Shown here piece after piece: positions 11,941-22,128 of a stretch of 64,000 nucleotides of DNA. The position numbers were made by a program, and so were the translations under genes. The notes beneath the pieces were generated by a model. The model was given only the letters and a program-made list of their open reading frames with translations. It made no database searches and was not told the DNA's origin. The stretch is from Hansfordia pulvinata (Eukaryota; Ascomycota; Sordariomycetes; Xylariales). The stretch spans positions 496,001 through 560,000 of the forward strand of contig BJKQ01000005.1 of assembly GCA_006538405.1 (NCBI GenBank), in the 5' to 3' direction. Each line of letters begins with the position of its first letter. Within the stretch, counting starts at the first letter, position 1.

Positions 11941-12643
11941 ATGAAGTTCAACGCCGTCTGCGCCGCTGCCCTGTCTGCTGCGGGCGCCGCCTCTGCCGGT
12001 CCCGCCGACTGGTTCGGCAGTGTCGGTGGCCAGGACGTCATCACCAACGGCGAGCACGTCCCGGGCCAGTCTCCGCTCGAGCTCTGCGATGGCGACCACT
12101 CCAAGGACATTGCCATCATCGAGCGTGTCGACCTCACGCCCAACCCTCCTCTGATGTACGTCTTCGAGTCTCCAGGTTTTCCCGAGAGCCTCCCCAGTGT
12201 TGGCGCGACCGTGTTGAGACCCCGATCCCGATCCGAATGCTGACGAACCCTCCCTCCCTTCCTCCAACAGTGGCACCCAGCTGATCATCAGCGCCGCCGG
12301 CAACCTCTCCGAGCCCATCCTCAAGGGCGCTTCCGTCGAGATTGAGGTCAAGTACGGCCCCATCCGCCTGCTGCGCCAGACGGCCGACTTCTGCGAGCAG
12401 ACGGGCCAGGTCGACCTGGAATGCCCGATTGAGAAGGGCCAGCTCACCCTATCCAAGACGGTCGACATCCCCAACGAAGTGCCTCCGGTATGTCACGTCC
12501 TGCCCGCCTCGCCGCCCGCCATGCTGACCCCGACGGAACAGGGCACCTACGAAGTCAAGGCCACCGTCATCAACAGCAACAAGAAGCCCGTGACCTGCCT
12601 GCATGCCCGCGTGAACATGGAGAGGCCCAACAACGAGCTGTAG
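11941..12643 (+). CDS. NPC2-like ML-domain phosphatidylglycerol/phosphatidylinositol transfer protein
   Basis: Three exons: 11941-12155, 12271-12487 and 12542-12643. The introns are 115 and 54 nt, and the product is 177 residues. Residues 1 to about 19 are a signal peptide (MKFNAVCAAALSAAGAASA). The mature part has the ML fold pattern of fungal PG/PI-TP and NPC2: a paired cysteine region (LELCDGDHSKDI), VDLTPNPP before the first splice, GTQLIISAAG just after it, VEIEVKYGPIRLL, DFCEQTGQVDLECPIEKG, and VTCLHARV near the end. The six cysteines after the signal peptide fit the three disulfides of the family. Family members bind and move sterols or phospholipids in the secretory pathway or vacuole lumen. 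The length is usual for the family. The C-terminal tail (ERPNNEL) is slightly longer than in some relatives. Confidence 0.92.
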
Positions 12644-13537
12644 GCGATGGACTCTGGGCTCGGGGCGACTTGCCATGTGCACCAATCTGATGGCGTGGGC
12701 ATGCGAGTTGGTTGCCCTTCCAGGCGACCGCGCCAGCCAAGTTCTGTGCAACTCATAGATGACACGGCCGGAAGGGGAAGAGCATAGTAGAGGGTACGAA
12801 GCGAATACGCATATTGATGACGGCTTTGGGTGTTTTTTCTTTCCTTGATTTCATCACCGCTGCCTTGCATCGCTTCGTCAACAGCCCGGTGTGCCATTGC
12901 ATTCTGTATTCTATGTGGGAACAAGACAAGCAGACGATGAGTATGAGAGGTGACGAGTGACAAGGCGGAGCGGTTGGCGCAGTGTTTGCTTGATATTCCA
13001 GATTGTCATGGGTTCGGGCCTTTTCTGTACGGAGTATCTTGCATTTTGTTGTATCTGCCTAATACATGGAGCGCATGTTTCTTACCCGCTCGCCGTGTTC
13101 CGTCGCTGGTTGACATGTGGTTCACGATCTGGAGTGTCCGCAACCGGATTCCCCAGTGTGGTGCACCCGGCCACTGCGCGTGTATCTCGCGCAGCTGCGT
13201 CTGACTTGCAGGCGCAGCATATCGGGATATCAGCAGGCCGCAGACATTGCCCATAGGTATAACTTGCACGCCGAGCCTCGCTCGCAGACCTTCAATGGGC
13301 ACGGCAGACGGAGCGGGGATGCTCTCTGGGCCATGTCAACGGCGCTTCAGAAGAGGGGGCCGGCCGGGCCGCGAAGACTCCCCCGAGCCTGCCCCGGAAA
13401 CCGGGAACTCACCCACCCGCTTTTACCGACCTGCGCAGCGCTCGTGAGATCGAGCGGGGGCCAGCTTTTGGGCGCGGCGCCGTTTCGCGTCCCAATGGAT
13501 CTCTTGAGGGCGAAGCTTTGATTCCCGCGCGGGAGAT

Positions 13538-13565
13538 TGCCTGCCTGCCTGCCTGCCTGCCTGCC
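13538..13565 (+). repeat. (TGCC)7 microsatellite
   Basis: Seven perfect TGCC units in intergenic DNA. Confidence 0.9.
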
Positions 13566-14710
13566 TTGGTTGAGACTGACTGACTACTCGTCACCTGATC
13601 TACGGATGCCCCGCTTAAGCGCAATACCTCTCGAATGAACCTTTCGCTTCTCGTCAGTGTCGCACAACCGCGGGTCGCAAGTTGGCTGCAGCCGCAGTCA
13701 AGTCGGCGCGTATCCGACGACCAGGGGGAGAGCGCGCGGGCCGCCGATCAACATTGTCGGGAAAAGCCTGTAACACCGTGAAGAGAGGGAGGATTACCGA
13801 GGCGGGAAAAGTCGCGAGCGAAACCACGACCGCAAGCGCAACCGCGGCAGCCGACGTCGTGGTCGTGGTCGTGGTCGTCGTCTCCTGTCCCGCCGGTCCG
13901 GTCGGGTCGGGCTTTTCGTGCCTCGGAAAACTTCTAGGTCAGGTCGCACCGCGCTTCAGCTGACTTTGTTTGGGAAGAACCGACCTGGCCTGCCGACGTC
14001 TCTCGCTTCCTTCCCCGGCACATGCGCCGTCGTGGGCTCCTCGTCATGTCGGAGACTGGCCGGTGTCGGGTTGAGTGGGTGGATAGATGGCCGAGGAAAC
14101 GTTGCCGTATTCCTTTTGTTTTTCTTTCTTTCTTCTCTCTGTCTTTTATCTCACTGCAAAGCAGTAGGGTGGACGAATCAATATCGCGCTCCCATTTCCT
14201 CAGCCACTTGGCACCCATCCACCATACGCGCGTCAAGTGTGGGCGGGATGTCATTAGAAGCCCCCCCCCTCTCTCTCAGCTCGAGGTCGGACAGAGGCTG
14301 AGCCAAAGTGGCGCGTCTCTGGGGGGAGGTGGGGGGCGGATGGTATCAGGACACCTTGCTGCTGACAGGATGGCCGGTGATCTGGGATCACTGCCGGACG
14401 CGCAACGCTGCTGCTCAAAACGCATCCGGGAGATGGAAAGGGACGGATGGATCAGGTTCAAGTCTGCCCGAGGCGGTGTGTCGTCGATCAACGATGATGA
14501 TGATGCGTGCAAGCAGTCGTAGCAAATGAGAAGATTAGTTACGAGTATAGAAAAAAAATAGAACCGATTGCCAGAGAGGGGGCGGGTTCGCTGAGAGGAT
14601 GCTTGGTGATCAAGTAGGACAAACAAGGTGGTGATTTCGGTGACACAGATGAGGGACAGGCGAGGCCGGCGGTGCTGGGCGGCGGCGTGCTCGTATACGA
14701 TACTCCGGAG

Positions 14711-14752
14711 TGCAGATTGCATACTGCATACTGCAGACTGCAGACTGCAGCC
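14711..14752 (+). repeat. Six tandem 7-bp units
   Basis: Units TGCAGAT, TGCATAC, TGCATAC, TGCAGAC, TGCAGAC and TGCAGCC follow one another without gaps. Intergenic. Confidence 0.85.
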
Positions 14753-15317
14753 TCGGTGTACGCCAGCCACGGCTGAAGAAAGGCCAAGCAAGATGTGTGT
14801 GTCTCTGTGGCTGTAGCCGGCGTGTGGGGGTCGTTCGCGGGGCCAGATCGACACCCATGCGCATTGCATGCATATCTCTGCTTCCTGCCTGCGGTGTGTG
14901 GTTGCACGATCGATGAGCCTCGGCTGGCTGAACCACCCACCCGCCCCCTCCGCCTTTATTTTGTGTGTGTGCTCGTCCCCCCTCGTTTTAGCTGGGCTTC
15001 TCCAACACGGTGGACTGTCGGCCCCCTCACAGCTTTGGCCGAGGTGCAAACAGCGGGCCGGCCGCTTTTAGTAGATTAGGTATGTACTATCCGTACGGGG
15101 TATCCGTGTGTACTCGTAGGTAGGTTCTTTCTCCAGCATTGGAAGAAATACCCGGAGCACGAGCACGAGTACGAGTACCCGGCGCCGTGCCGTGCGGGGG
15201 ACACCCCGGCTCGTGGGTTGTTCTTGTTGTTGTTGTTGTTTCCCGGGGTTGGTCTCCTCTGCTTGGGCCGGCCGGCCTCCTGGCTCTGCTCAAGCCAGTA
15301 TTCTCGTCGTACGTACG

Positions 15318-15335
15318 CGTACGAGTACTCGTACG
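15318..15335. promoter_or_regulatory. 18-bp perfect palindrome made of overlapping TACGAGTA/TACTCGTA
   Basis: CGTACGAGTACTCGTACG equals its own reverse complement. It contains the octamer TACGAGTA (15320) and its complement (15326) sharing two bases. Function is unknown. It lies about 930 nt upstream of the acyl-activating enzyme start. Confidence 0.4.
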
Positions 15336-16265
15336 CCCCTCCGGACGGACGCACGGGGCAGGCAGCACAGGGATTGACCGCGGAATTCCCCCGCGCCGTG
15401 TGCGTCTGTCTGCTTCTGCTGTTGCTGTTGCTGCTGCTGCTGCTGCAAGGCGGCTGCTTGGCTGTTGTTGGTTCCGTCTCGTACCGCTGGGTCATCGATG
15501 TGGAGAACGGAGACGCAGACGCAGACGCAGACGGCAGTGGTGAGAGATGAGTTTGTTGGTGATGGCAGGCGATCGATACACGAGGCTCGTGCTGAGAATT
15601 GTAACCGGGTAGATACTCGTAGTGAACCCCCCCCCCCAATCAGGCTGCCGAACCCTGATTCCGTGATCCATACTCGCCAGCTGGGGGATTGGGATGCGGC
15701 CTTGGAGAAGAGACAAGGGTGCCTGTTATAACAGCACCACCCTTTCCCCCCCCCGGTCCCCCGGTCCCGTGCGCAACCCCGGTCCGGTCCATCGTGTGCG
15801 AGCGAGGGTAGATGCGGGCACCTCATCTCATCATCGCTGCCTTGCCGGGGGGAGGGGGAGAAAAGGCGTTCTGGTTCTCGTAAGCAGACAACCTGGTGAC
15901 AGGAGAGATCCTCCCCCCTTTTACCCGTACGTACCTGGAGAGAGAAAAAAAAAACAGACCGACAAGGGAGCCTCAAAAACCAACCCGGGCCCCTCCCTCT
16001 TCCTGTCTCCAGGCGAAATATCCCGAGATCCACCCCCCTCTTTCCATTATCCCTCCCCCCTTTCACACGTGTGTGCCCGCCCGCCCGCGCGCATCGGTGT
16101 CCTAAAAGTTAGAGGCTGGTTTACCAAGCCGTCGGGAGACCTCACCCACTGATACGTCCACTACACTGCCACGCACAAACGCACGACACAACATCCGCAC
16201 CACACCACAGAAAGAATTACTCGGGAACACCCTTGGAAACCTCCCCTGACAACCCTGCCGGAATC

Positions 16266-16380
16266 ATGACCTCGATCGTCGAGCGGGCCCCCGACGGGAC
16301 CACCGTCTACAGGTCGCCCGACACGGTCAAGGTCCCCGAGGTTGACTTGTTGACGGCGCTATTTGGTGAGTCTAAGAAGA

Positions 16381-16429
<49 letters not shown>

Positions 16430-17524
16430 CGAGAGAGAGCGAGAGGCCCGCTTGAAGTAGTTGAAAAAATCAGAGCTTTTGCTCTGCCAGTTGGGGAAAG
16501 AGGGAAAAATAATCAAAACAAAGAAAAAAGAAAAAAAGACTTGCTGACTTTTCTGACCCTCTGCCCTTGCCGCGGAAAAAAAAAAGATATATCCAACGTG
16601 CCCGAGGACGACGTCCTGCACGCCGACGCCGCGGACCCCTCGCGCGCCTTCACCAAGGCCCAGCTGCGGCGGCAGGCCAAGCTGGTGGCCCAGGTTCTCC
16701 GAGACTCGTACGGCGTCGGCAGCAGCAGCAACAGCGCCGCTGGTGGTGGTGACGACGACGATGGGGACGTCGTCATGTCCATAGCGACGGGCCACTTCGC
16801 CCTGCCCGCCGTCTTCTACGGCGTCGTGGCCGCGGGGGCATCTTCTCGCCCTCGAGCCCGTCGTCGAGCGTCGTCGACGCCCGCCGAGTTCGCGTACCAG
16901 CTACGCCAGACCGGGGCCCGGCTCGTCCTGTGCACCGCCGACACGCGGGAGACGGCGCTGGCGGGCGCGGCCCGGGCGGGCGTGGCGCGGGAGAACGTGC
17001 TGGTCTTTGGGATGAGAAGAGGAGGAGGAGGAGGAGGAGGAGGACTGTGAAGAAGAGGACGGCGACGGGGACAACGACACAGGCAGGAGGAGGAGGAGAG
17101 GAAGAGGAAGAAGAAGAGGAAGAGACACAAGTGGCCCTCAGCTCGGCGGCGACGGGGGCGGCCGTGCCTCTGCCCACCGACGGGCCGGGGCTCGAGTGGC
17201 GGCGCGTGACGGACCTGGGCCGGCTCGAGAGGAGCACCCTCTGCCTGCCCTTCAGCAGCGGCACCACCGGCCTGCCCAAGGCCACCCGCCTGTCCCACCG
17301 CAACGTCGTCGCCGAGGCCTGCATCACCCTCGACCCCACAAAGGACTACATCGCCCGCAACAAGCCCCCCGGATACCGCACCGTTACCCTCGCCCACCTG
17401 CCCGCCGCCCACGTCGCCGGCATCCAGGGCTACATGATTAACAGCACCTATATGGGCTCTGCCACGGTCAGTCCCCCCCCCTTTTTCCTGCTCTTGTCGA
17501 CTAGAGTGTGTGTGTCTTTGTGTG

Positions 17525-17560
<36 letters not shown>

Positions 17561-18852
17561 GCGAAGAGAGAGAGAAAGAAAGAGAGAAGAGAAGAGAACC
17601 CAATGACTCACCCAGACGACAACCGAAACACAACAGTACTGGATGACGCGCTTCGAGTTCGACAAGTTCTGCACCTACGTCGAGCGGTACGGCGTGACGT
17701 CCATGTTCACCGTCCCGCCCATCTTCCTGCTCCTCGCCAAGGCGCCCCTGGCCTCCGTCCGCGACCGCTTCGCCACCTGCTGGGACGCCATCTCCGGCGC
17801 CGCCCCCATGGGCGCCGAGCTGCAGGCCGAGGCCGAGTCGCGCCTCGGAGGAGGAGGAGGAGGGGGCCCGGTCAAGCTCCGGCAGACCTGGGGCCTCAGC
17901 GAGACCACGGGGAGCATCACCATCGCCCCGATCGAGAGCGCCGCCGACGCGCCCCCCGGCTCCGTCGGCTGCCTCATCCCCAACTGCAGCGCGCGCATCG
18001 TCGACGACGACGGCCGCGACGTCCGCCCCGGGCAGCCCGGCGAGGTCTGGGTCAAGGGGCCCGTCGTCACCCGCGGGTACTTCCGCAACGACGAGGCCAA
18101 CGCCTCCTCCTTCAGCGACGGCGGCTGGTTCTGCACCGGCGACGTCGCCGTCTTCCGCGACGGCTGGTTCTTCATCGTCGACAGGAAGAAGGTGCGTCTC
18201 CCACTTCTTTCTTTCTTTCTTTGCCCCATCCCACCCCTTCGTGTCACCCCTCGTGTCTTTTGATATGAGGAACCAGTTGTGGTCGGAAGAGCTCTGCGAT
18301 CCAGGGGTCTGTCAAGACACACACCCTGCTTAGAACATCCAGAGGCCCACAGCCGTCGTCATGTTTTCTCGACTCGATTCGCCCGTGTCGTTGGAATGGC
18401 TCGAAATGCCCCAGGCTGACCCGCGACCCGCGACCCGCTCACAGGAGCTCATCAAGTACAAGGGCAACCAAGTGGCTCCCGCCGAGCTCGAGGCCGTCCT
18501 CCTGTCGAACCCCAAGATCCAGGACGCCGCCGTCATCGGCGTTCCGGGTGAGGGCACAGAGGTTCCACGGTCAGTCCCCCCACAACCCCCTTTTCTTCTT
18601 TTAGACGCAGCAACTGACACACACACACCAACCCCGCCCCCCTCCCACCAGAGCCTACATCGTGGCGGACCAGAAGCAGGTCAGCGCCGCCGACGTCCAG
18701 CGCTGGTTCGACGCGCAGGGGCTGTCCAAGAACAAGAAGCTGCGCGGCGGCGTCGTCTTCATCGATGCCATCCCAAGAACCCCTCCGGCAAGATCCTGCG
18801 CAAGGACCTGCGCGACCTCGCCAAGAAGGAGTTCCAGACGTCCAAGCTCTGA
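16266..18852 (+). CDS. 4-coumarate-CoA-ligase-like acyl-activating enzyme, frames broken, peroxisomal SKL end
   Basis: Exons: 16266-16365, 16587-17466, 17637-18191, 18445-18569 and 18652-18852. The introns are 221, 170, 253 and 82 nt. Motifs of the AMP-forming adenylate superfamily occur in order: SSGTTGLPK (phosphate loop, about 17252), [10 protein letters not shown] (about 17888), [15 protein letters not shown] (about 18130), DRKK then [16 protein letters not shown] across the third intron, and [12 protein letters not shown] with the catalytic Lys (about 18777). The last residues are SKL, a type 1 peroxisomal signal, so a peroxisomal CoA ligase is inferred. The frame is not continuous. A missing base in the G run 16834-16838 is compensated near 16880, leaving about 15 scrambled residues. 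Two shifts occur in the GAG-rich linker 17018-17130. A base is missing at 18772-18774, just before the catalytic Lys motif. An intact product would be about 620 residues. Substrate unknown. Confidence 0.82.
16385..16442 (+). repeat. (GA)n microsatellite inside intron 1 of the acyl-activating enzyme gene
   Basis: Long AG/GA run with a few C interruptions, wholly within the 221-nt intron. Confidence 0.9.
17526..17597 (+). repeat. (GA)n-rich tract inside intron 2 of the acyl-activating enzyme gene
   Basis: Imperfect GA/GAAA repeats fill much of the 170-nt intron. Confidence 0.85.
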
Positions 18853-19580
18853 GATGGATGGGTTTGGGTTCGAGATTCGGCAAGGAACCGACCACGGCGA
18901 CGCCGAATGTGCGCGTGCCGGATATTAGAAAGGGACTTAAGAGGGGGGGGGGGGGGGCTCGGAGGGCGACGATCCACACAGAAGAAACGCCTTGTTGGTT
19001 CATTGCCCCCCGCGCGCCCTTCCGGGGAGTTTGTAGTGAAGTGTAACGTAGAGTATATCAGCACACATAGCGAGTGATCCAGAAAATACGCACCGAGTCA
19101 TGGACCATGCTCCTTTGGCCCTGTTCAGTAACCAAGTCAGTGTTACGCGATCCAACGGAGGAAAGGAGGAAGGAGGAAGGGAGGGCTCATCAGAATATTG
19201 TTCAATCCCTTTATGCGCAGTGCTATCTAGACGTGTTGAGTTCAGACGACAAGGTCTCAGGCTGTGTCGCGATTCGATTTCAGATCTACCAAAGCCACCG
19301 GTTCATCTCGTTCCGAATTCCAAACCTGCCCAATCTCTTGCTCTCGCCGTCATTCATGCGTAAAGCAGGGTGTCGGCTCAGACTTGCCTTTACGACGTCA
19401 CAGTCGGCAGCACGTCGGTTCTGCCCCATTCGAAGGGTTACTGCACATGCAGAAACGCACGACAGAACGGGGCCGCGCGTGTGGGATCTATCCAACTCGG
19501 AAGTATCTGATTTTGTCATCATCGCCGCTCGCCGCCCTCCAAAGGCTCGATCAATCCTGGGCATCGCTTACGCCCCCCCT
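18853..19580. other. Intergenic between convergent genes
   Basis: Lies between the 3' ends of the acyl-activating enzyme and the ASNSD1-type gene. A run of 15 G at 18943-18957 stands out. No gene recognised. Confidence 0.5.
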
Positions 19581-21476
19581 TCAGTTCTCGGCAGTCTCCT
19601 GAACCCTTTGGAAAACCCGGGCGGTTCCCCGAACCCTGCCAGTCGCGCTCTCCAGCTTGGCAGTTCTCGATCCGAATTGTATCTCCAGAGATGTTAGATG
19701 GGCTTGGAAAGCCAAGGGCACAGGAGACTCACAGCTCGCTTCTTTTCTCTCCCCGAGAGCCTCAGCCCCAGGGAGTCGGCAACCAACCGAAGCGCGCGCT
19801 TGGCGGGCTCGATGACTGCAGGGTGGAAGGGGTTCCCGAAATCGCACTTCTCCCACACGGGAGTAGTGATGGCAAGACGGACAAAGCCTTCATCCAGGTA
19901 CGGGTGACGAACCTCCTTGCCCCAGTGGGTCATGACGCGGTCATCCCGGCCCAGGTTGCGCGACCCGATGCGACTGACGTCGAGTTTGAGCTGCTCGACA
20001 AGGCCCTGGTAGCCCGCTCGCTTGTAAGCAGCATCGTGCCGCCCGTACCCGCCAAATAACTCGTCGGCCCCGAGACCGGACAGAAGAACACGCGCTGGTG
20101 TGGTGGCGATGGGCGGCGAAGGCTCCAGCTCGCTCTGGTCGGTGTAGCAATCACCAAGACCACGAGCGCCAAAATACAGCGCCAGTGCAATGGAGAAGTC
20201 CATCTCTGTGTCGTGGGGGTGGATCAGCGAGACCACTTTTGCCTTGTGAGCCATGGCTTCCTCAAAGGGGACGTTCACCTAGTCCGTGTCAGTATTGGGC
20301 CTGGGAACAACCGAAGACGCCGCACACTTACAGCTATAAACCGCCAGAGGCGAGTGGGACAGACGGTCTTCAGCTCTGCAAACGCCTTCCTTCCCGTCCC
20401 GCGGTCTGGACATGACTCGTAGAATACACTGCTGGGTTGTTCAGTACGAAAGAGGGCGGCCTGGCGAGGGTTCTCGAATGCTACGTTGATCAGATCTATG
20501 CCCTGGGCTTCGGGCAGCACCTCGTGCGCGAGGCGAGCGAGGAGGGAACAGTCAAGCCCGCCCGAGAACAAGATGGCGACCCGGATGTCGTGGTCCTGCG
20601 GCGTGATCTGCGGAGGTTCAGGTACGTTCAACAGGCGCAGCTCGAGCGCCTGTCTCAGCCAGTGGTTAATCAGGCCGACAGACGGAGAGTCAAAGTCAAG
20701 CTTCTCGTCCCCGCTGGGCAGGATCTCATTGAAGGCCCCGATGCTTAACACCTTGCGAAGCAGTAAGCTTGTAGCATCACAGCGGAGGGCGTTTCGTGAC
20801 CAAGGCGCGATCATGAGCTTACCAGGTTTTCGTCCTCAGGTTCGATCCAAGGGTGTCTCGTCACGCCGCCGTGAGACGAGAAGATGAACTTGGAGACGTC
20901 CGTGTCACCCAGCTGGATCGAATAGATGCCGTCGGACGGGACCTCCTCCCATCCATCGGAAGGGACGTCTGGAATGCTGCACAGCGTGATGCCGGAGCCG
21001 TCCGAGCCCAGGTGCTGCAAGAGAGATCGCCGCCCCAAGCGATCGCGGCCAAAGTAGACCGTTTCGTCGATGGCGTCGAAGTACACGAAGGCGAAGGGGC
21101 CCTGGATGCAGCGCAAGAGCCCCAGCACATGCGTGCGGCGGTCGGGGGCCTCGAGCGGCGCGGCGGGGTGCAGGCGGGCCAGAAGCTCCTCGCCGTCGTT
21201 GCCGCGGACAGGCTCATCGGCGATCTTCCAGGCCTCGCCGTTCCAGCAGAGGACCGAGTCGGAGCCGTCGTGGACCAGGGGCTGGCGGGCGAGGTGGTCG
21301 CCTCGGAGGGCCAGGACGGTCGAGGTGAAGAGGGCGGTGATGGCGGGCCCGGAGGGTTCGATGCGGCGCAGCACCTGGCCGTAGTGGTCGGGGCCGCGGT
21401 TTCTCAGGGCCTGTTCAAGACCCGGAGAGATGGCCGGGGGATGCTCCAGGCCGATGAATGCGTGGATGCCGCACAT
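19581..21476 (-). CDS. Asparagine synthetase domain-containing protein (ASNSD1 type)
   Basis: Minus strand, four exons: 21476-20823, 20751-20332, 20278-19733 and 19682-19581. The introns are 71, 53 and 50 nt, and the product is 573 residues. The start is chosen at MCGIHAFIGLEH because Cys2 is the N-terminal nucleophile of class II glutamine amidotransferases. The preceding in-frame extension would bury it. The N-terminal half carries NRGPDH and GRDRLGRRSL motifs. The second half has the ATP-pyrophosphatase loop SGGLDCS (from about residue 281) and LLSGLGADELFGGYGRH. The family is related to asparagine synthetase but is a separate clade found across fungi and animals, and its exact reaction is not settled. 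The last exon (IQFGSRTAK) is found only by splicing at GTGAGT and matches the usual family end. The gene lies on the same strand as the tRNA gene about 490 bp upstream. Confidence 0.92.
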
Positions 21477-21947
21477 GATGCTCGGTGCGTGAAAGGCCCG
21501 GCTGCGTGGCCGCGAGGTGTAGAGGCACAAGAATTCCCGGTTCGATGCGCGCCTCGGCGCGTGTGCCCCATGCGGGCTATTACGAGTATGTTGTACCTCC
21601 GGTACCCAGCAGTCGCGCTTGCCCAATGTCGACTAAAACAAGTAGGCCGGCAGCAAATCTTGGCGATAAGATACTGAGAGGTACAAGGCTTGGCAGTAGG
21701 TAGCGGGGTGCTCCTGATATCCACGGATACGAGCCTTGCCCCTCCTTCACAGGCAGCAGCCTCTTGTCCGCAGGCACCAAGGCTGGAGCGAGGCTGCAAC
21801 CCGCTGACTGTTGCAGTTAGACACAGAGATAGCGAGGTGAAAGTCTTAATGGTCGACGAGAAGACAAGAGCAAAAAAAAAAAAAAAGGGAAGTTAGAGGA
21901 GACAATGTGTGGGAGTTGACCCGCGCAACCTGGGATGAGATAACGGC
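21477..21947. other. Intergenic between tRNA gene and ASNSD1-type gene
   Basis: Promoter region of the minus-strand ASNSD1-type gene. It has a TACGAGTA octamer at 21581, about 105 bp before the start, and a run of 14 A near 21872-21885. No gene recognised. Confidence 0.5.
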
Positions 21948-21954
21948 AAAAAAA
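21948..21954 (-). terminator. RNA polymerase III terminator of the tRNA gene
   Basis: On the minus strand a run of seven T begins 10 nt past the last base of the mature tRNA, as expected for a Pol III terminator. Confidence 0.85.
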
Positions 21955-21963
21955 TGAGTGCAT

Positions 21964-22087
21964 TAGCATCTCTTGGTTTCGATCCAAGGACCTCCGGGTT
22001 ATGAGCCCGGCTATTTCATGTTAGTGATGATTCAGAAGACTCGTAGAGCGAGTTAGACATACCGCGCTTCCGCTGCGCCAAGATGCT
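21964..22087 (-). tRNA. Initiator tRNA-Met(CAU) with a 52-nt insert between positions 26 and 27
   Basis: Read on the minus strand from 22087. Acceptor AGCATCT (22087-22081) pairs with AGATGCT (21971-21965). The D stem GCGC/GCGC encloses loop AGCGGAA. The anticodon stem CCGGG/CCCGG carries loop CTCATAA. The T stem CTTGG/CCAAG carries loop ATCGAAA. Together these give 72 mature nt, all helices perfectly paired. Hallmarks of eukaryotic initiators are present: an A1:U72 pair, three G:C pairs next to the anticodon loop, and an ATCGAAA T loop with A54 and A60. A box TGGCGCAGCGG and B box GGATCGAAACC are intact, and a T7 terminator follows. The 52-nt insert (22062-22011) begins GTATGT, has CACTAAC with the branch A 10 nt before the end, and ends TAG. 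That is an mRNA-type intron layout, not an anticodon-loop intron. See findings. Confidence 0.9.
22011..22062 (-). other. 52-nt GT-AG insert within initiator tRNA gene
   Basis: Boundaries are fixed by the GT and AG and by the flanking stems: GCGCG before and CCGGG after. It contains a 5-bp hairpin ACTCG-CTCTA-CGAGT. Shifting the edges by one base is possible on the left/right G but loses the GT-AG borders. Removal restores a complete cloverleaf. Confidence 0.85.
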
Positions 22088-22121
22088 TTCTTAGCACGTT
22101 GAAAATCATTTCTTTATCATG

Positions 22122-22128
22122 TATTATA
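22122..22128 (-). promoter_or_regulatory. TATA-like element upstream of tRNA gene
   Basis: TATAATA on the minus strand ends 35 nt before the mature 5' end of the tRNA. A-T rich upstream boxes at this distance are known to help TFIIIB placement in some fungi. Function here is inference. Confidence 0.4.

Larger units (their letters stand above)
12644..16265. other. 3.6 kb intergenic region, no gene recognised
   Basis: Contains a (TGCC)7 run (13538-13565), a 7-bp tandem repeat (14711-14752), a (GCAGAC)-type repeat (15511-15534) and a cluster of six TACGAGTA octamers between 14540 and 15621. The cluster includes an 18-bp perfect palindrome at 15318-15335. The last 150 bases read like a 5' leader (CACA-rich) for the acyl-activating enzyme. 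Confidence 0.5.

Noticed and set aside
21964..22087. Reading the tRNA insert as an ordinary anticodon-loop intron
   Set aside because: The anticodon loop CTCATAA is contiguous with both halves of its stem (CCGGG/CCCGG). A 37/38 placement would leave an unpaired anticodon stem and another anticodon.
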